Positions 23,005 to 31,845 are shown, counted from the stretch's first letter. The stretch: DNA of 64,000 nt from Telluria sp042683405 (GCF_042683405.1 NZ_JBHUJS010000003.1:62001-126000), one strand, 5' to 3'. Notes: a model not told the origin generated them from the sequence alone. Numbers and translations are program-made.

Positions 23005-23714
23005 GCCTTCTCCCTGAGGGTGGCGCGCAGGCGCGTCACCGCTTGCGTGTGCAGCTGCGACACGCGCGATTCGGAGACGCCCATCACGGCGCCGATTTCC
23101 TTGAGGTTCATCTCTTCCTCGTAGTAGAGGCTCATGAGGATCTTTTCGCGTTCCGGCAGCCGGTCGATGGCGTCAATCACGGCCTGGCGGAAGTCGCCTT
23201 CCATCAGGGCGCTGAGCGGGTCGGCGTCGTCCACGGCGTAGCGGTCGAGGAAGCTGTCGTTGCCGTCGTCGTCGTGGAAGTCCTCGTAGTACACGAGCTG
23301 GTGGCCGCCGCCGTCGGACAGCATCTCCTGGTAGTCGGCGAGCGACATCTTGAGCGCTTTCGCGACTTCCGATTCGGTGGGCGGGTGGCCGAGCTTCTGC
23401 TGCAGCGCCGTCATCGCGGTTTCGATCTTGCGCATGTTCTGGCGCATGGAGCGCGGCAGCCAGTCGCTGTTGCGCAGCTCGTCGAGCATCGCGCCGCGGA
23501 TGCGCAGCACGGCGTAGGTCTCGAACTGGGCGCCGTGCGTCTCTTCATAGCGGGTGATCGCATCGAGCAGGCCGATCATCCCGGCCTGGACCAGGTCGTC
23601 CACTTCCACGCTCGGCGGGAGCTTGGCTTTCATGTGATGGGCCAGCCGCTTCACCAGCGGCATGTGCTCCATCAGCAGGTCGTCCTTGTTCGCTTTCCCT
23701 TTGGCCGTGTACAT
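22986..23714 (-). CDS. fliA: RNA polymerase sigma-28 factor FliA
   Basis: Flagellar sigma factor of 242 residues. Region 2 is seen (LAHHMKAKLPPSVEVDDLVQ, AGMIGLLDAITRYEETHGAQ, FETYAVLRIRGAMLDELR), as are region 3 (PTESEVAKALKMSLADYQEM) and the region 4 helix-turn-helix (EREKILMSLYYEEEMNLKEI, GAVMGVSESRVSQLHTQAV). It would read the TAAAGTTT-type promoters found upstream of flgM and flgK in this window. FlgM inhibits it. It overlaps motC downstream. Confidence 0.97.
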   Translation of the reverse strand: MYTAKGKANKDDLLMEHMPLVKRLAHHMKAKLPPSVEVDDLVQAGMIGLLDAITRYEETHGAQFETYAVLRIRGAMLDELRNSDWLPRSMRQNMRKIETAMTALQQKLGHPPTESEVAKALKMSLADYQEMLSDGGGHQLVYYEDFHDDDGNDSFLDRYAVDDADPLSALMEGDFRQAVIDAIDRLPEREKILMSLYYEEEMNLKEIGAVMGVSESRVSQLHTQAVTRLRATLREKAWTGPA

Positions 23715-23738
23715 GTATCTCTTTTATTATTCGTCGTC

Positions 23739-23858
23739 GCTCCCGCGCAGGCGGGAGCCCATACTGCGCATCGCAGTACGATTGTAGCTGCGCTGCCTCT
23801 TCTCGTTCCGGTTTTCTTCGCCCGCCCCGGCATGGATCCCCGCGTCCGCGAGGATGCC
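23739..23858. repeat. GC-rich hairpins between fliA and flhG
   Basis: The 153-bp gap holds three inverted repeats: GCTCCCGC, GCAG, GCGGGAGC at 23739-23758; TACTGCG, CAT, CGCAGTA at 23762-23778; and a looser GGATCCCCGCG...CGCGAGGAT at about 23832-23855. They resemble the hairpin at 6301-6320 and form a third family in the window. Confidence 0.7.
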
Positions 23859-23867
23859 GCGCGAGCG

Positions 23868-24662
23868 TTAGCGCACGGCGCCGGATGAAGAGAAGCGGCC
23901 AGCCAGGCGGCGGAACGCGACCGATGCACCGGCCAGCGGGAACGCATCCACCACCGCGCGCCCGAGGCTCGCTGCGCGGTGCAGGTATTCGTCGGCCGGC
24001 ACGGAGCCCATCGACGTCAGCTGCACGGCGAGGTATTTGCTTGCCGCCGATGCCATATTATCGTAAACCACCTTGGCCGCAGCCTCGGAGGCGCCGGTGA
24101 CCAGCAGGCCGAATGGCCGGCGGCCGAGATGCAGGGCCAGGCGCTTGATCAGCGCGTAGCCTGCCTTGATCGATTCGGCGCTGGTGCCGACCTGGATCAC
24201 GATCTCGGACGACTCCATCGCGCGCACCGGGAAGGCTTCGCCTTCGGCCAGTTCGCCGTCCACCATGACGATGTCGGTCTGCTTGACCAGCACCTCGAAG
24301 GTGTTGGCGAGGCGGCGCGATTCGGCCAGCGTGGGCCACTCGCCGCGGCGCGACAGGCGCGCGACGGAAAAGCCCTGCGGGACGCTGCGGATCACCTGGT
24401 TCAGGCCGCACTCCTGGCGCGCGACGTTGGCCAGCGTGGGATTGCGGTCGACGCCGAGGCGGCTGGCGATGCCGTAGTCGCGCTGGCAGGCGTCCACCAC
24501 GAGCACGTCGTTGCCGGCCTGGGACAGCGATGCGGCCAGGTTGACCAGCATGGCGCCCTTGTCGTCTTCGGGCGTGGCGCACAGGAAGGTGACGATGCGC
24601 GGCTTGGGGCCGGCCAGCATCCGGCGCAGGCCTTCGGCCTGGTCGAAGTCGAAGTTAGCCAA
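23868..24662 (-). CDS. flhG: Flagellar number regulator FlhG (FleN/MinD-like) with degenerate P-loop
   Basis: A 264-residue MinD/ParA-like protein in the FlhG position directly after flhF (8-base overlap). The N-terminal FlhF-activating motif is present (DQAEGLRRM, residues 7-15). The Walker A loop, expected as KGGVGKT, reads CATPEDDKGAMLVNL at about residues 28-42, so the signature glycines and the GKT are missing. The later MinD-like features VLVVDACQRDYGIASRLGV and TDIVMVDGELAEGEAFP are retained. It may control flagellar number through FlhF without normal ATP-driven dimerisation; that is inference. Degenerate FlhG proteins are known to me in related betaproteobacteria, but this was not checked. 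Confidence 0.88.
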   Translation of the reverse strand: MANFDFDQAEGLRRMLAGPKPRIVTFLCATPEDDKGAMLVNLAASLSQAGNDVLVVDACQRDYGIASRLGVDRNPTLANVARQECGLNQVIRSVPQGFSVARLSRRGEWPTLAESRRLANTFEVLVKQTDIVMVDGELAEGEAFPVRAMESSEIVIQVGTSAESIKAGYALIKRLALHLGRRPFGLLVTGASEAAAKVVYDNMASAASKYLAVQLTSMGSVPADEYLHRAASLGRAVVDAFPLAGASVAFRRLAGRFSSSGAVR

Positions 24663-26088
24663 GCTGCACCTCGCGCAGCGTGCGGTCGGTGGCGGCGGTG
24701 CCGGCCTGCGCCATCAGCAGCGGCAGCTCGTCGTCCTGGTAGTCGGTGGCGGTGTCGCGCACGCGCTTGAAGGCGCGCTCGATCAGGAACTCGCGGTCGG
24801 CCACGTGCAGGTCTTCCGGCACGCGCTGGCCGGTGGACATGTAGAACATGTTCAGCTTGTGGCGGATCACGACGTCCAGCACGTTGCCGATCGACGCGGC
24901 TTCATCCAGCTTGGTCATGATCACGCCGGCCAGGCCGCTGCCCTGGTACGCGCGCACCACTTCGGACAGGGTCTCGGTGGTGGAGGTGGCGTTGAGGCAC
25001 AGCAGGCGCTTCACGTCGGCGCCGGTATCGGACAGCATTGCCACCTGCTCGGTCACCATCTGGTCGCGCTGCGAGACGCCCACCGTGTCGATCAGCACCG
25101 TGTGCTTGTTGCGCAGTTCCTTCAGCGCGATGCGCAGGTCCGCTTCGTCCTTGACCGAGTGGACCATCACGCCGAGGATCTTGCCGTAGATGCGCAGCTG
25201 CTCGTGCGCGCCGATACGGTAGGCGTCGGTGGTGATCAGCGCCAGCTTCTCGGGGCCGTGGCGCATCACGACGCGCGCGGCCAGCTTGGCGGTGCTGGTG
25301 GTCTTGCCCACGCCGGTCGGTCCGACCAGCGCGAACACGCCGCCGTTGTCGAGGATCGCGTCCTCGTTGGCGATGGTTTGCAGGTTGCGCGACAGGACCG
25401 TCTTGATCCACGCGAGGCTGGCGGCGGCGTCCTTGCCGGCCGGGAGCTTCTCGACCAGGTAGCGCGCCAGGCTGGCGGAGAAGCCGGCCGACAGCATCTC
25501 GCGCAGCACGGCGGCCTTCTGCGGCTCGCGCTGCTGGGTCGAGCCCCAGGCGATTTCGGCCAGCTGCGACTCCATCATGCCGCGCATGGCGCGCAGTTCC
25601 TGCATCATGCCGCTGATTTCGGTGTTGGCGGATTCCTTGGCCTGTGCGATCGCGGCCTTCATCATCTTCGCCATCTCGGCCTGCATATCGGCGGCGCGGA
25701 ACGTGTCGGCAGGCGCAGAAACGGGCACGCGCCCGGAAATGGCGGTACGCCCGGAAATGGGGACAGACCCCATTTTCGAGAAAATGGGGTCTGTCCCCAT
25801 TTCCGTCCCCATTTCCGTCCCCATTTCCGGCCCCATTTCCGGGCGGGCCGCCATTGCCGGGCGCGGCGCCGGCTCGGGGCTCATGTCCAGGCTCGGGCGC
25901 GGCTGCGCCATTTCGGTGTTCGGTGCGGGCGAGGCGATCGAGGCGACGTCGTCGCTGGCCAGCGCCAGGATCTCGACCACGCCATCGACCGGGCGGTTGG
26001 ACAGGATGACGGCGTCCGGGCCGAGGGCCTCGCGGACTTTGCGCAGCGCTTCTCGTGCAGTTGGCGCTGTAAATTTTTTGACGTTCAT
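24655..26088 (-). CDS. flhF: Flagellar SRP-type GTPase FlhF with repeat-encoded linker
   Basis: FlhF, 477 residues, places the flagellum at the pole. It has an N-terminal basic segment (MNVKKFTAPTAREALRKVRE), a long variable linker, then the NG GTPase domain with P-loop VGPTGVGKTTSTAKLA (about residue 255), LALITTDAYRIGAHEQLRIY, TVLIDTVGVSQRDQMV and MTKLDEAASIGNVLDVV. In the linker (residues about 84-113) an in-frame repeat pair and three half-copies are translated as MGPEMGTEMGTEMGTDPIF and SKMGSVPIS. The core domains are intact. FlhG follows directly. Upstream, the usual neighbour flhA is displaced by a c-di-GMP gene on the other strand. Confidence 0.96.
   Translation of the reverse strand: MNVKKFTAPTAREALRKVREALGPDAVILSNRPVDGVVEILALASDDVASIASPAPNTEMAQPRPSLDMSPEPAPRPAMAARPEMGPEMGTEMGTEMGTDPIFSKMGSVPISGRTAISGRVPVSAPADTFRAADMQAEMAKMMKAAIAQAKESANTEISGMMQELRAMRGMMESQLAEIAWGSTQQREPQKAAVLREMLSAGFSASLARYLVEKLPAGKDAAASLAWIKTVLSRNLQTIANEDAILDNGGVFALVGPTGVGKTTSTAKLAARVVMRHGPEKLALITTDAYRIGAHEQLRIYGKILGVMVHSVKDEADLRIALKELRNKHTVLIDTVGVSQRDQMVTEQVAMLSDTGADVKRLLCLNATSTTETLSEVVRAYQGSGLAGVIMTKLDEAASIGNVLDVVIRHKLNMFYMSTGQRVPEDLHVADREFLIERAFKRVRDTATDYQDDELPLLMAQAGTAATDRTLREVQLG
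25755..25838. repeat. REPIN-like pair plus three tandem half-copies inside flhF
   Basis: Full copies at 25755-25775 (loop ACAGA) and 25782-25802 (loop TCTGT), 27 bp apart (nine codons). They are followed by three 12-bp tandem half-copies, CCGTCCCCATTT twice and CCGGCCCCATTT once, at 25803-25838. All spacings are multiples of three, so flhF stays open. Confidence 0.96.
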
Positions 26089-26366
26089 GTTCCGGCTCCG
26101 ATGCTCTTGGGCTGCTGCGCGCCACCGCGCAACTGGCCTATCTCACAGGAACCATTATTGACGATGCCTATCGGAAACCATCCGTGGAAAAGGAGGGTAA
26201 ATCTGGCGCTTTCCCAACGCGCTGGTACCGCCAGGCGTGCGCTTTTACAGACGATCGGTTGCAGGTTTTCGCTGCAACTGGTACAAGGTGGCAAGTGGCT
26301 GCTTCGCAGCAGCACTTCCGCCACCGTCCGCTTGCCGGACAATATTTCGCGAAAGGCTCGCCAACC

Positions 26367-29285
26367 TTGATCCAGCGAATCTTCCTTCTTGCGCTGCTGT
26401 CGGTGTGCGCGCTCGCCCAGGCCGCCCCGGCGCGCTTGGTGCGGGTCGGCATCTATGCCAATGCGCCCAAGGTGTATATCAATGCAAACGGCGCGGCGGA
26501 CGGCATCCTGGTCGACATGCTGCGCGAGGTCGCCCGCGGCGAACAGTGGACACTGCAGTTTGTCGAATGCAACTGGGCGCAATGCCTGGCGGCGCTCGAA
26601 CAAGGCAGCATCGACCTGCTGCCCGACGTCGCCTGGACCGAGGAGCGTAGCCGCCTGCTCGATTTCCACGAGGTCCCTGCCCTGATCAGCTGGTCGCAGG
26701 TCTACCGGCGCTCCGGCGTGGCGATCAGCTCGCTGGCCGACCTTGGCGGTAAGCGGGTGGCGGTGCTGGCCGGCTCCATCCAGCAGCGCTTCCTTGCCGA
26801 TTTGCACGGCCACGGCGGTCCCGCGCGCCTGGTGCCGGTCAAAACGATCGCCGACGGCTTCGACATGGCCGAGCGCGGCGAGGTCGATGCGGTGGTCACC
26901 AGCTATTTCGTGGGCCGCCATCTCGGCGCCGGGCGCAGTGTCGTCGAGACGCCGATCATGTTCCAGCCGGCCCGCCTCTTCTATGCCGTGGGAAAAGGCC
27001 GCAACCGCGACCTGCTCGGCGCGCTCGACCTCACGCTTGCCAACTGGCAGCGCGATCCCGACTCGGCCTACTTCGAGATCCTGGAGCGCTGGCGCACGCG
27101 CGACCGGATTGCGCAGGTGCCGGGCTGGCTGTGGTGGGCCGGCGGCGTGATCCTTGCCCTGCTGCTCGGCAGCGTGGTGCTGGTGGTGGCGCTGCGGCTG
27201 CGCATCGCGCGCAAGATCGTTGCGCTATGGGAAACCGAACACCGGCTCGGCACGGTGCTCGACAGCGTCGACAGCCTGATCTACATGAAGGACCGGCATC
27301 ACCGCTACACCTATGCCAACCGATCCCTGCGCACCTTCCTCGGCCGCGACGAGGCCGGCATCATCGGGCGCCAGGACAGCGACCTGTTTTCCGAGCCGGT
27401 GGCGGCGCAGATCCTGGGCGACGACGTGCGCACCATGGCCGAACGCCAGCGGCTGGTCACCGAGGAGACCGTGCCCGATGCGCACGGCCGCCCACTCACC
27501 TTCGTGACCACGAAAATCCCCCTGTGCCGCGAGGATGGCAGCGTGTATGGCCTGTGCGGCATCTCGACCGATATCAGCGAGCGCCGTGCGGCCGAGGAAG
27601 CCAACCGCATCGCGGCCACCGTGTTCCAGTCCGCCGAGGGCATGTTCGTGGCCGGCCCGGACCGCCGCCTGCTCAGGGTCAACGACGCGTATGCCTCGAT
27701 GACGGGCTTTGGCGCCGGGGAACTGGCGGGCGCCCCCCTGCCGGCGTTTTCGCTGGAGCGCGACGGCGAAGACGCCGGCGCGGCCATGTGGGCGAGCGCG
27801 GAGGCGGGCGGCAAATGGCAGGGTGAAATCTGGACCCGCCGCAAGAACGGGCGCGCCTACCCGGCCCGCCTGACCGTCACCGCGGTGCGCGACGCGGGCG
27901 GGCGCATCACCCACTTTGTCGGCACCCAGGGCGACATCACCGCGCAGACCCTGGCCCAGGACGAAATCGCCAAGCTGGCCTACTACGATTCCCTGACCGG
28001 GCTGCCGAACCGGCGCCGGCTGCTGGAGCGGCTGCGCCATTGCCTGCCGCTGCACCGCAGCCGCGGCCAGGTGCTCGCTCTGCTGATCCTCGACCTGGAC
28101 AACTTCAAGGACCTGAACGACTTGCGCGGGCACGAGAACGGCGACCGGCTGCTGCAGCAGGTCGGCGAGCGCATCAGCGCCTGCACGCGCCCGGGCGACA
28201 CCGTGGCGCGCCTGGGCGGCGACGAATTCGTCGTCGTCCTCGAGAACGCGGGCATGGACGAACAGGAAGCGGCCAGCCACGCTGCCGCCACCGGCTGGAA
28301 CATCATCGCCGCCGTGCGCGAGCCATTCCTGATCAACGGCATGCCGCACTTTGCCACCTGCAGCGTGGGCGCCGCGCTGGCCACGCCGGACGATGGCGAC
28401 ATCGACAGCCTGATGAAGCGCGGCGACATGGCCATGTACGGCGCCAAGCGCAACGGCCGCAATACCCTGCAGTTCTTCCATCCCGACATGGAAGCGGCCG
28501 TCACCTGGCGCCTGGCACTGGAAGGGGAACTGCGCGACGCGCTGGAGCGCTCCACGTTCGCGCTGCACTACCAGCCCCAGGTGGACGGGCAAGGCCGGAT
28601 CACCGGCGCCGAAGCCTTGCTGCGCTGGAACAACGCGGCGGGCCACGCCGTCAGCCCGGCCGAATTCATCCCGGTGGCCGAAGCGTGCGGGCTGATCATC
28701 CCGCTGGGCCGCTGGGCCCTGCGCAGCGCCTGCACGCAACTGGCGCACTGGCACAAGCGGCAGGCGATGCGGCACCTCTCGGTCGCCGTCAACGTCAGCG
28801 CCAAGCAGTTCCGGCAGCCCGACTTTGTGGGCGAAGTGATGAGCATCGTGCGCGAGAGCGGCATCGATCCGGCGCGGCTCAAGCTGGAGCTGACCGAAAG
28901 CGTGCTGGTCGAAGACCTGGACGACACCATCGGCAAAATGCTGCAGCTGAAGCAATTCGGCGTCGGCTTCGCGCTCGACGACTTCGGCACCGGCTATTCC
29001 TCGCTCAGCTACCTCAAGCGGCTGCCGCTGGACCAGCTCAAGATCGACCGCTCGTTCGTGCGCGACATATTGTGCAACTCCAACGACGCCTCCATCGCGC
29101 GCAGCATCGTCGCGCTGGCCCAGGCGCTGGGGCTGGGCATCATCGCCGAAGGCGTCGAAACCGAAGCCCAGCGCGCCTTCCTGGCCGAACTAGGCTGCGA
29201 AAGCTGCCAGGGCTACCTGTTCGGCAAGCCGATGGAAGCGTCCGCCCTCGAGCGCCTCGCCGCCCCCGAAGAAATCTGCTCCTAG
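26367..29285 (+). CDS. Periplasmic-sensing PAS/GGDEF/EAL protein (c-di-GMP turnover)
   Basis: A c-di-GMP-turnover sensor of about 972 residues. A signal peptide (FLLALLSVCALAQA) precedes a periplasmic SBP_bac_3 domain (about residues 25-255: RLVRVGIYANAPKVYINANG, WNWAQC-like start, DLGGKRVAVLAGSIQQRFL). One membrane helix follows (WLWWAGGVILALLLGSVVLV), then two PAS domains (VLDSVDSLIYMKDRHHRYTY; SAEGMFVAGPDRRLLRVNDA), a GGDEF domain and an EAL domain. Both catalytic motifs look intact: RLGGDEF with an RPGD inhibitory site five residues before it, and EALLRW, ELTESV, DDFGTGYSSLSYL and EGVET. The start is uncertain: I chose a TTG just before the signal peptide, although the frame is open from 26184. 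It stands on the opposite strand between flhF and flhA. Confidence 0.88.
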   Translation: MIQRIFLLALLSVCALAQAAPARLVRVGIYANAPKVYINANGAADGILVDMLREVARGEQWTLQFVECNWAQCLAALEQGSIDLLPDVAWTEERSRLLDFHEVPALISWSQVYRRSGVAISSLADLGGKRVAVLAGSIQQRFLADLHGHGGPARLVPVKTIADGFDMAERGEVDAVVTSYFVGRHLGAGRSVVETPIMFQPARLFYAVGKGRNRDLLGALDLTLANWQRDPDSAYFEILERWRTRDRIAQVPGWLWWAGGVILALLLGSVVLVVALRLRIARKIVALWETEHRLGTVLDSVDSLIYMKDRHHRYTYANRSLRTFLGRDEAGIIGRQDSDLFSEPVAAQILGDDVRTMAERQRLVTEETVPDAHGRPLTFVTTKIPLCREDGSVYGLCGISTDISERRAAEEANRIAATVFQSAEGMFVAGPDRRLLRVNDAYASMTGFGAGELAGAPLPAFSLERDGEDAGAAMWASAEAGGKWQGEIWTRRKNGRAYPARLTVTAVRDAGGRITHFVGTQGDITAQTLAQDEIAKLAYYDSLTGLPNRRRLLERLRHCLPLHRSRGQVLALLILDLDNFKDLNDLRGHENGDRLLQQVGERISACTRPGDTVARLGGDEFVVVLENAGMDEQEAASHAAATGWNIIAAVREPFLINGMPHFATCSVGAALATPDDGDIDSLMKRGDMAMYGAKRNGRNTLQFFHPDMEAAVTWRLALEGELRDALERSTFALHYQPQVDGQGRITGAEALLRWNNAAGHAVSPAEFIPVAEACGLIIPLGRWALRSACTQLAHWHKRQAMRHLSVAVNVSAKQFRQPDFVGEVMSIVRESGIDPARLKLELTESVLVEDLDDTIGKMLQLKQFGVGFALDDFGTGYSSLSYLKRLPLDQLKIDRSFVRDILCNSNDASIARSIVALAQALGLGIIAEGVETEAQRAFLAELGCESCQGYLFGKPMEASALERLAAPEEICS

Positions 29286-29290
29286 CAAAA

Positions 29291-29354
29291 AAATGGGGAC
29301 CCCGAAAATGGGGACAGACCCCATTTTTTTGGAAAATGGGGTCTGTCCCCATTT
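29291..29354. repeat. REPIN-like hairpin pair and deleted copy after the GGDEF/EAL gene
   Basis: Full copies at 29306-29326 (ACAGA) and 29334-29354 (TCTGT), 28 bp apart. A shortened copy just before (29291-29304) reads AAATGGGGACCCC, a full copy lacking four loop bases. The inverted pair and T-run could terminate the GGDEF/EAL transcript. Confidence 0.93.
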
Positions 29355-29361
29355 TCGGGTG

Positions 29362-29450
29362 TCCCGATTTCGGTTAGCTGGCGCGCGACGAGCCCGGTGA
29401 CGCGGATCGTCTTCGTTTCGGGAATCTCGTTGTGCGCGAGAGGACCTTCA
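29362..29450 (-). pseudogene. Duplicated, decayed copy of the flhA 3' end
   Basis: About 90 bp nearly identical to the last codons of flhA (29510-29597), differing by a few substitutions and small indels, including GTGCGCGAG for GTGCGAG, which break the frame. It lies between the repeat pairs at 29306-29354 and 29454-29503, so repeat pair and flhA tail were duplicated together as a unit of roughly 145 bp. Confidence 0.88.
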
Positions 29451-29453
29451 CGA

Positions 29454-29503
29454 AAATGGGGACAGACCCCATTTTTTTTGGAAAATGGGGTCTGTCCCCA
29501 TTT
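29454..29503. repeat. REPIN-like hairpin pair at the end of flhA
   Basis: Copies at 29454-29474 (ACAGA) and 29483-29503 (TCTGT), 29 bp apart, followed by GGGTGTCCCGATTTCGG. It is the second member of a tandem duplication with the pair at 29306-29354. Confidence 0.96.
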
Positions 29504-29523
29504 TTGGGTGTCCCGATTTCGGG

Positions 29524-31626
29524 TTAGCTGGCGCCGACGAGGCCGGTGACGCGGATCGTCTTCGTTTCGGGAATCTCGTTGTGCGAGAGGACCTTCAGCT
29601 GCGGGAGGCCGCGCCGCAGGAAGCGGGCCAATATGGCGCGCAAGGGGCCAGGCACCAGCAGCACCGGCGTCAGGCCGAGCTGCTCTTGCTGGGCCGCGGC
29701 CTGCCCCGCCTGCTGGGCGATGGTGTCGGCCAGGCCAGGCTCGATGCCGGCGACGTCGCCGTTGCCCGTCATCGCTTGCAGTAGCAGGCGCTCGAGGCGG
29801 TTGTCGAGGGTCATGACGGACAGCTCGTTGGTGCCCGGGAACAGCTGCTGGACGATGGCGCGGCCCAGGGCGATGCGCACCTGTGCCGTCAGTTCGTTCG
29901 GGTCCGGCACCGCAGGCGCGTATTCCGACAAGGTCTCGATGATGGTGCGCATGTCGCGGATGTGCACGCCCTCGGACAGCAGGTTCTGCAGCACTTTTTG
30001 CAGCGAGGACAGCGAGATGACCTTCGGCACCAGGTCTTCGACCAGCTTCGGCGCTTCCTTGCCCAGGTGGTCGAGCAGCGCCTGCACTTCGGTGCGGCCA
30101 AGCAGTTCGCCGGCGTGGGTGGTGATCAGGTGGTTCAGGTGCGTGGCGACGACGGTGCCGGCATCCACGACGGTGTAGCCGAGCGCTTGCGCTTCATCCT
30201 TCAGCGACGCGTCGATCCAGGTGGCCGGCAGGCCGAACGCCGGATCGGTGGTCTGCGCGCCCGGCAGCGTGCCGGTGGCCATGCCCGGGTTGATCGCGAG
30301 GAACTGGCCGTTGATGGCTTCGCCGCTGCCCACTTCCACACCCTTGAGCGTGATGCGGTAGGCGGACGGCTTGAGTTCGAGGTTGTCGCGGATGTGCACC
30401 GGCGGCGCGAGGAAGCCGACTTCCTGCGCGAATTTCTTGCGGATGCCTTTGATGCGCTTGAGCAGTTCGCCGCCCTGGGTGGTGTCCACAAGCGGGATCA
30501 GGCGGTAGCCCACTTCCAGCCCGAGCGTGTCGACCGGCATGATGTCCTGCCAGGTGGCTTCTTCCTGTTCCGGCGGGGTGGTGGCAGACGAGGCGTTACC
30601 CCCCGCTGCGGCGGCCTGTTCGGCCGGGGCGTCCGCCTCACGCTTGATGCGCTTGCTGACGAGGTAGGCGGACCCGGCCAGGGTGGCGGCCAGCAGCAGG
30701 AACACGAGGTTCGGCATGCCCGGGATAATGCCCATGCCGGCGATGATGCCGGCGGTGATGTACAGCACCTGCGGCTTGGCGAACAGCTGGCCGACCAGCT
30801 GGGTGCCGACGTCCTGGTCGCTGGCAACGCGCGAGACGACCACACCGGCTGCGGTGGAGATGATCAGGGACGGGATCTGCGCGACCAGGCCGTCACCGAT
30901 CGCCAACAGCGTGTAGACCTTGGCCGCGTCGCCAAAGCTCAAGTCGTGCTGGACCACACCGATGATGAGGCCGCCGATCACGTTGATCAGGGTGACCATG
31001 ATGCCGGCCACGGCGTCGCCGCGCACGTATTTGGAGGCACCGTCCATGGCGCCGTAGAACTCGGCTTCCTGCGCCACTTCCTGGCGGCGGCGGCGGGCTT
31101 CCTGTTCCTGGATCAGGCCGGCGTTGAGGTCGGCGTCGATCGCCATCTGCTTGCCCGGCATCGCGTCCAGGGCGAAGCGCGCGCCGACTTCGGCGATACG
31201 GCCCGCGCCCTTGGTGACGACGGTGAAGTTGATGATGGTGAGGATGATGAAGACGACGATACCGACCGTGTAGTTACCGCCGATCAGGAAGTTGCCGAAC
31301 GCTTCGATGACGTGGCCGGCCGCGGCGCCGCCGGTGTGGCCGTCGGTCAGCACGACGCGGGTGGAGGCGACGTTCAGCGACAGGCGCAGCATGGTCGACA
31401 CCAGCAGGATGGCCGGGAAGGCCATGAAGTCGAGCGGCTTGACCGTGTACAGGCTGGTCAGCAGCACGATCACGGACAGCGCGATGTTGAACGTGAAGAA
31501 CACGTCCAGCACGAACGGCGGCAGCGGCAGCACCATCATCGCGAGCAGGAGGACGATGATCATCGGCGCGGCAAGCGCCTTGCTGTTGGCGCCGGCCAGT
31601 CCGTTCATCCAGGCTGGTTTGTTCAC
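29524..31626 (-). CDS. flhA: Flagellar biosynthesis protein FlhA
   Basis: The export-gate protein, 700 residues. The N-terminal half has about eight membrane helices (MIIVLLLAMMVLPLPPFVLD, VIVLLTSLYTVKPLDFMAFP, STMLRLSLNVASTRVVLTDG). The FHIPEP signature region GARFALDAMPGKQMAIDADL is intact. The cytosolic half ends in LPQLKVLSHNEIPETKTIRV. Its nonameric ring binds chaperone-substrate complexes. The last about 90 bp are duplicated downstream. flhF and flhG, usually next, are separated from it by the GGDEF/EAL gene. Confidence 0.97.
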   Translation of the reverse strand: MNKPAWMNGLAGANSKALAAPMIIVLLLAMMVLPLPPFVLDVFFTFNIALSVIVLLTSLYTVKPLDFMAFPAILLVSTMLRLSLNVASTRVVLTDGHTGGAAAGHVIEAFGNFLIGGNYTVGIVVFIILTIINFTVVTKGAGRIAEVGARFALDAMPGKQMAIDADLNAGLIQEQEARRRRQEVAQEAEFYGAMDGASKYVRGDAVAGIMVTLINVIGGLIIGVVQHDLSFGDAAKVYTLLAIGDGLVAQIPSLIISTAAGVVVSRVASDQDVGTQLVGQLFAKPQVLYITAGIIAGMGIIPGMPNLVFLLLAATLAGSAYLVSKRIKREADAPAEQAAAAGGNASSATTPPEQEEATWQDIMPVDTLGLEVGYRLIPLVDTTQGGELLKRIKGIRKKFAQEVGFLAPPVHIRDNLELKPSAYRITLKGVEVGSGEAINGQFLAINPGMATGTLPGAQTTDPAFGLPATWIDASLKDEAQALGYTVVDAGTVVATHLNHLITTHAGELLGRTEVQALLDHLGKEAPKLVEDLVPKVISLSSLQKVLQNLLSEGVHIRDMRTIIETLSEYAPAVPDPNELTAQVRIALGRAIVQQLFPGTNELSVMTLDNRLERLLLQAMTGNGDVAGIEPGLADTIAQQAGQAAAQQEQLGLTPVLLVPGPLRAILARFLRRGLPQLKVLSHNEIPETKTIRVTGLVGAS

Positions 31627-31845
31627 GTGAGGTACTCCGCTTGTATTAGGTCTGGCAATGATGCCGTAAGTTGCCTTACGTCCATACCGCGAATAAGCGC
31701 GGAAAACCCGTTCTTATAGGGAAGGAAGACCTGATCAGCAGAGTTTGAAAGCGCGATACTCCCTAAGTATCACAGAGCCATTTTCGAGTCGCAGAAAATA
31801 TCACCAATATAATGGTTCCATTTTCCGCTCCCCCGGGACAGCTCT

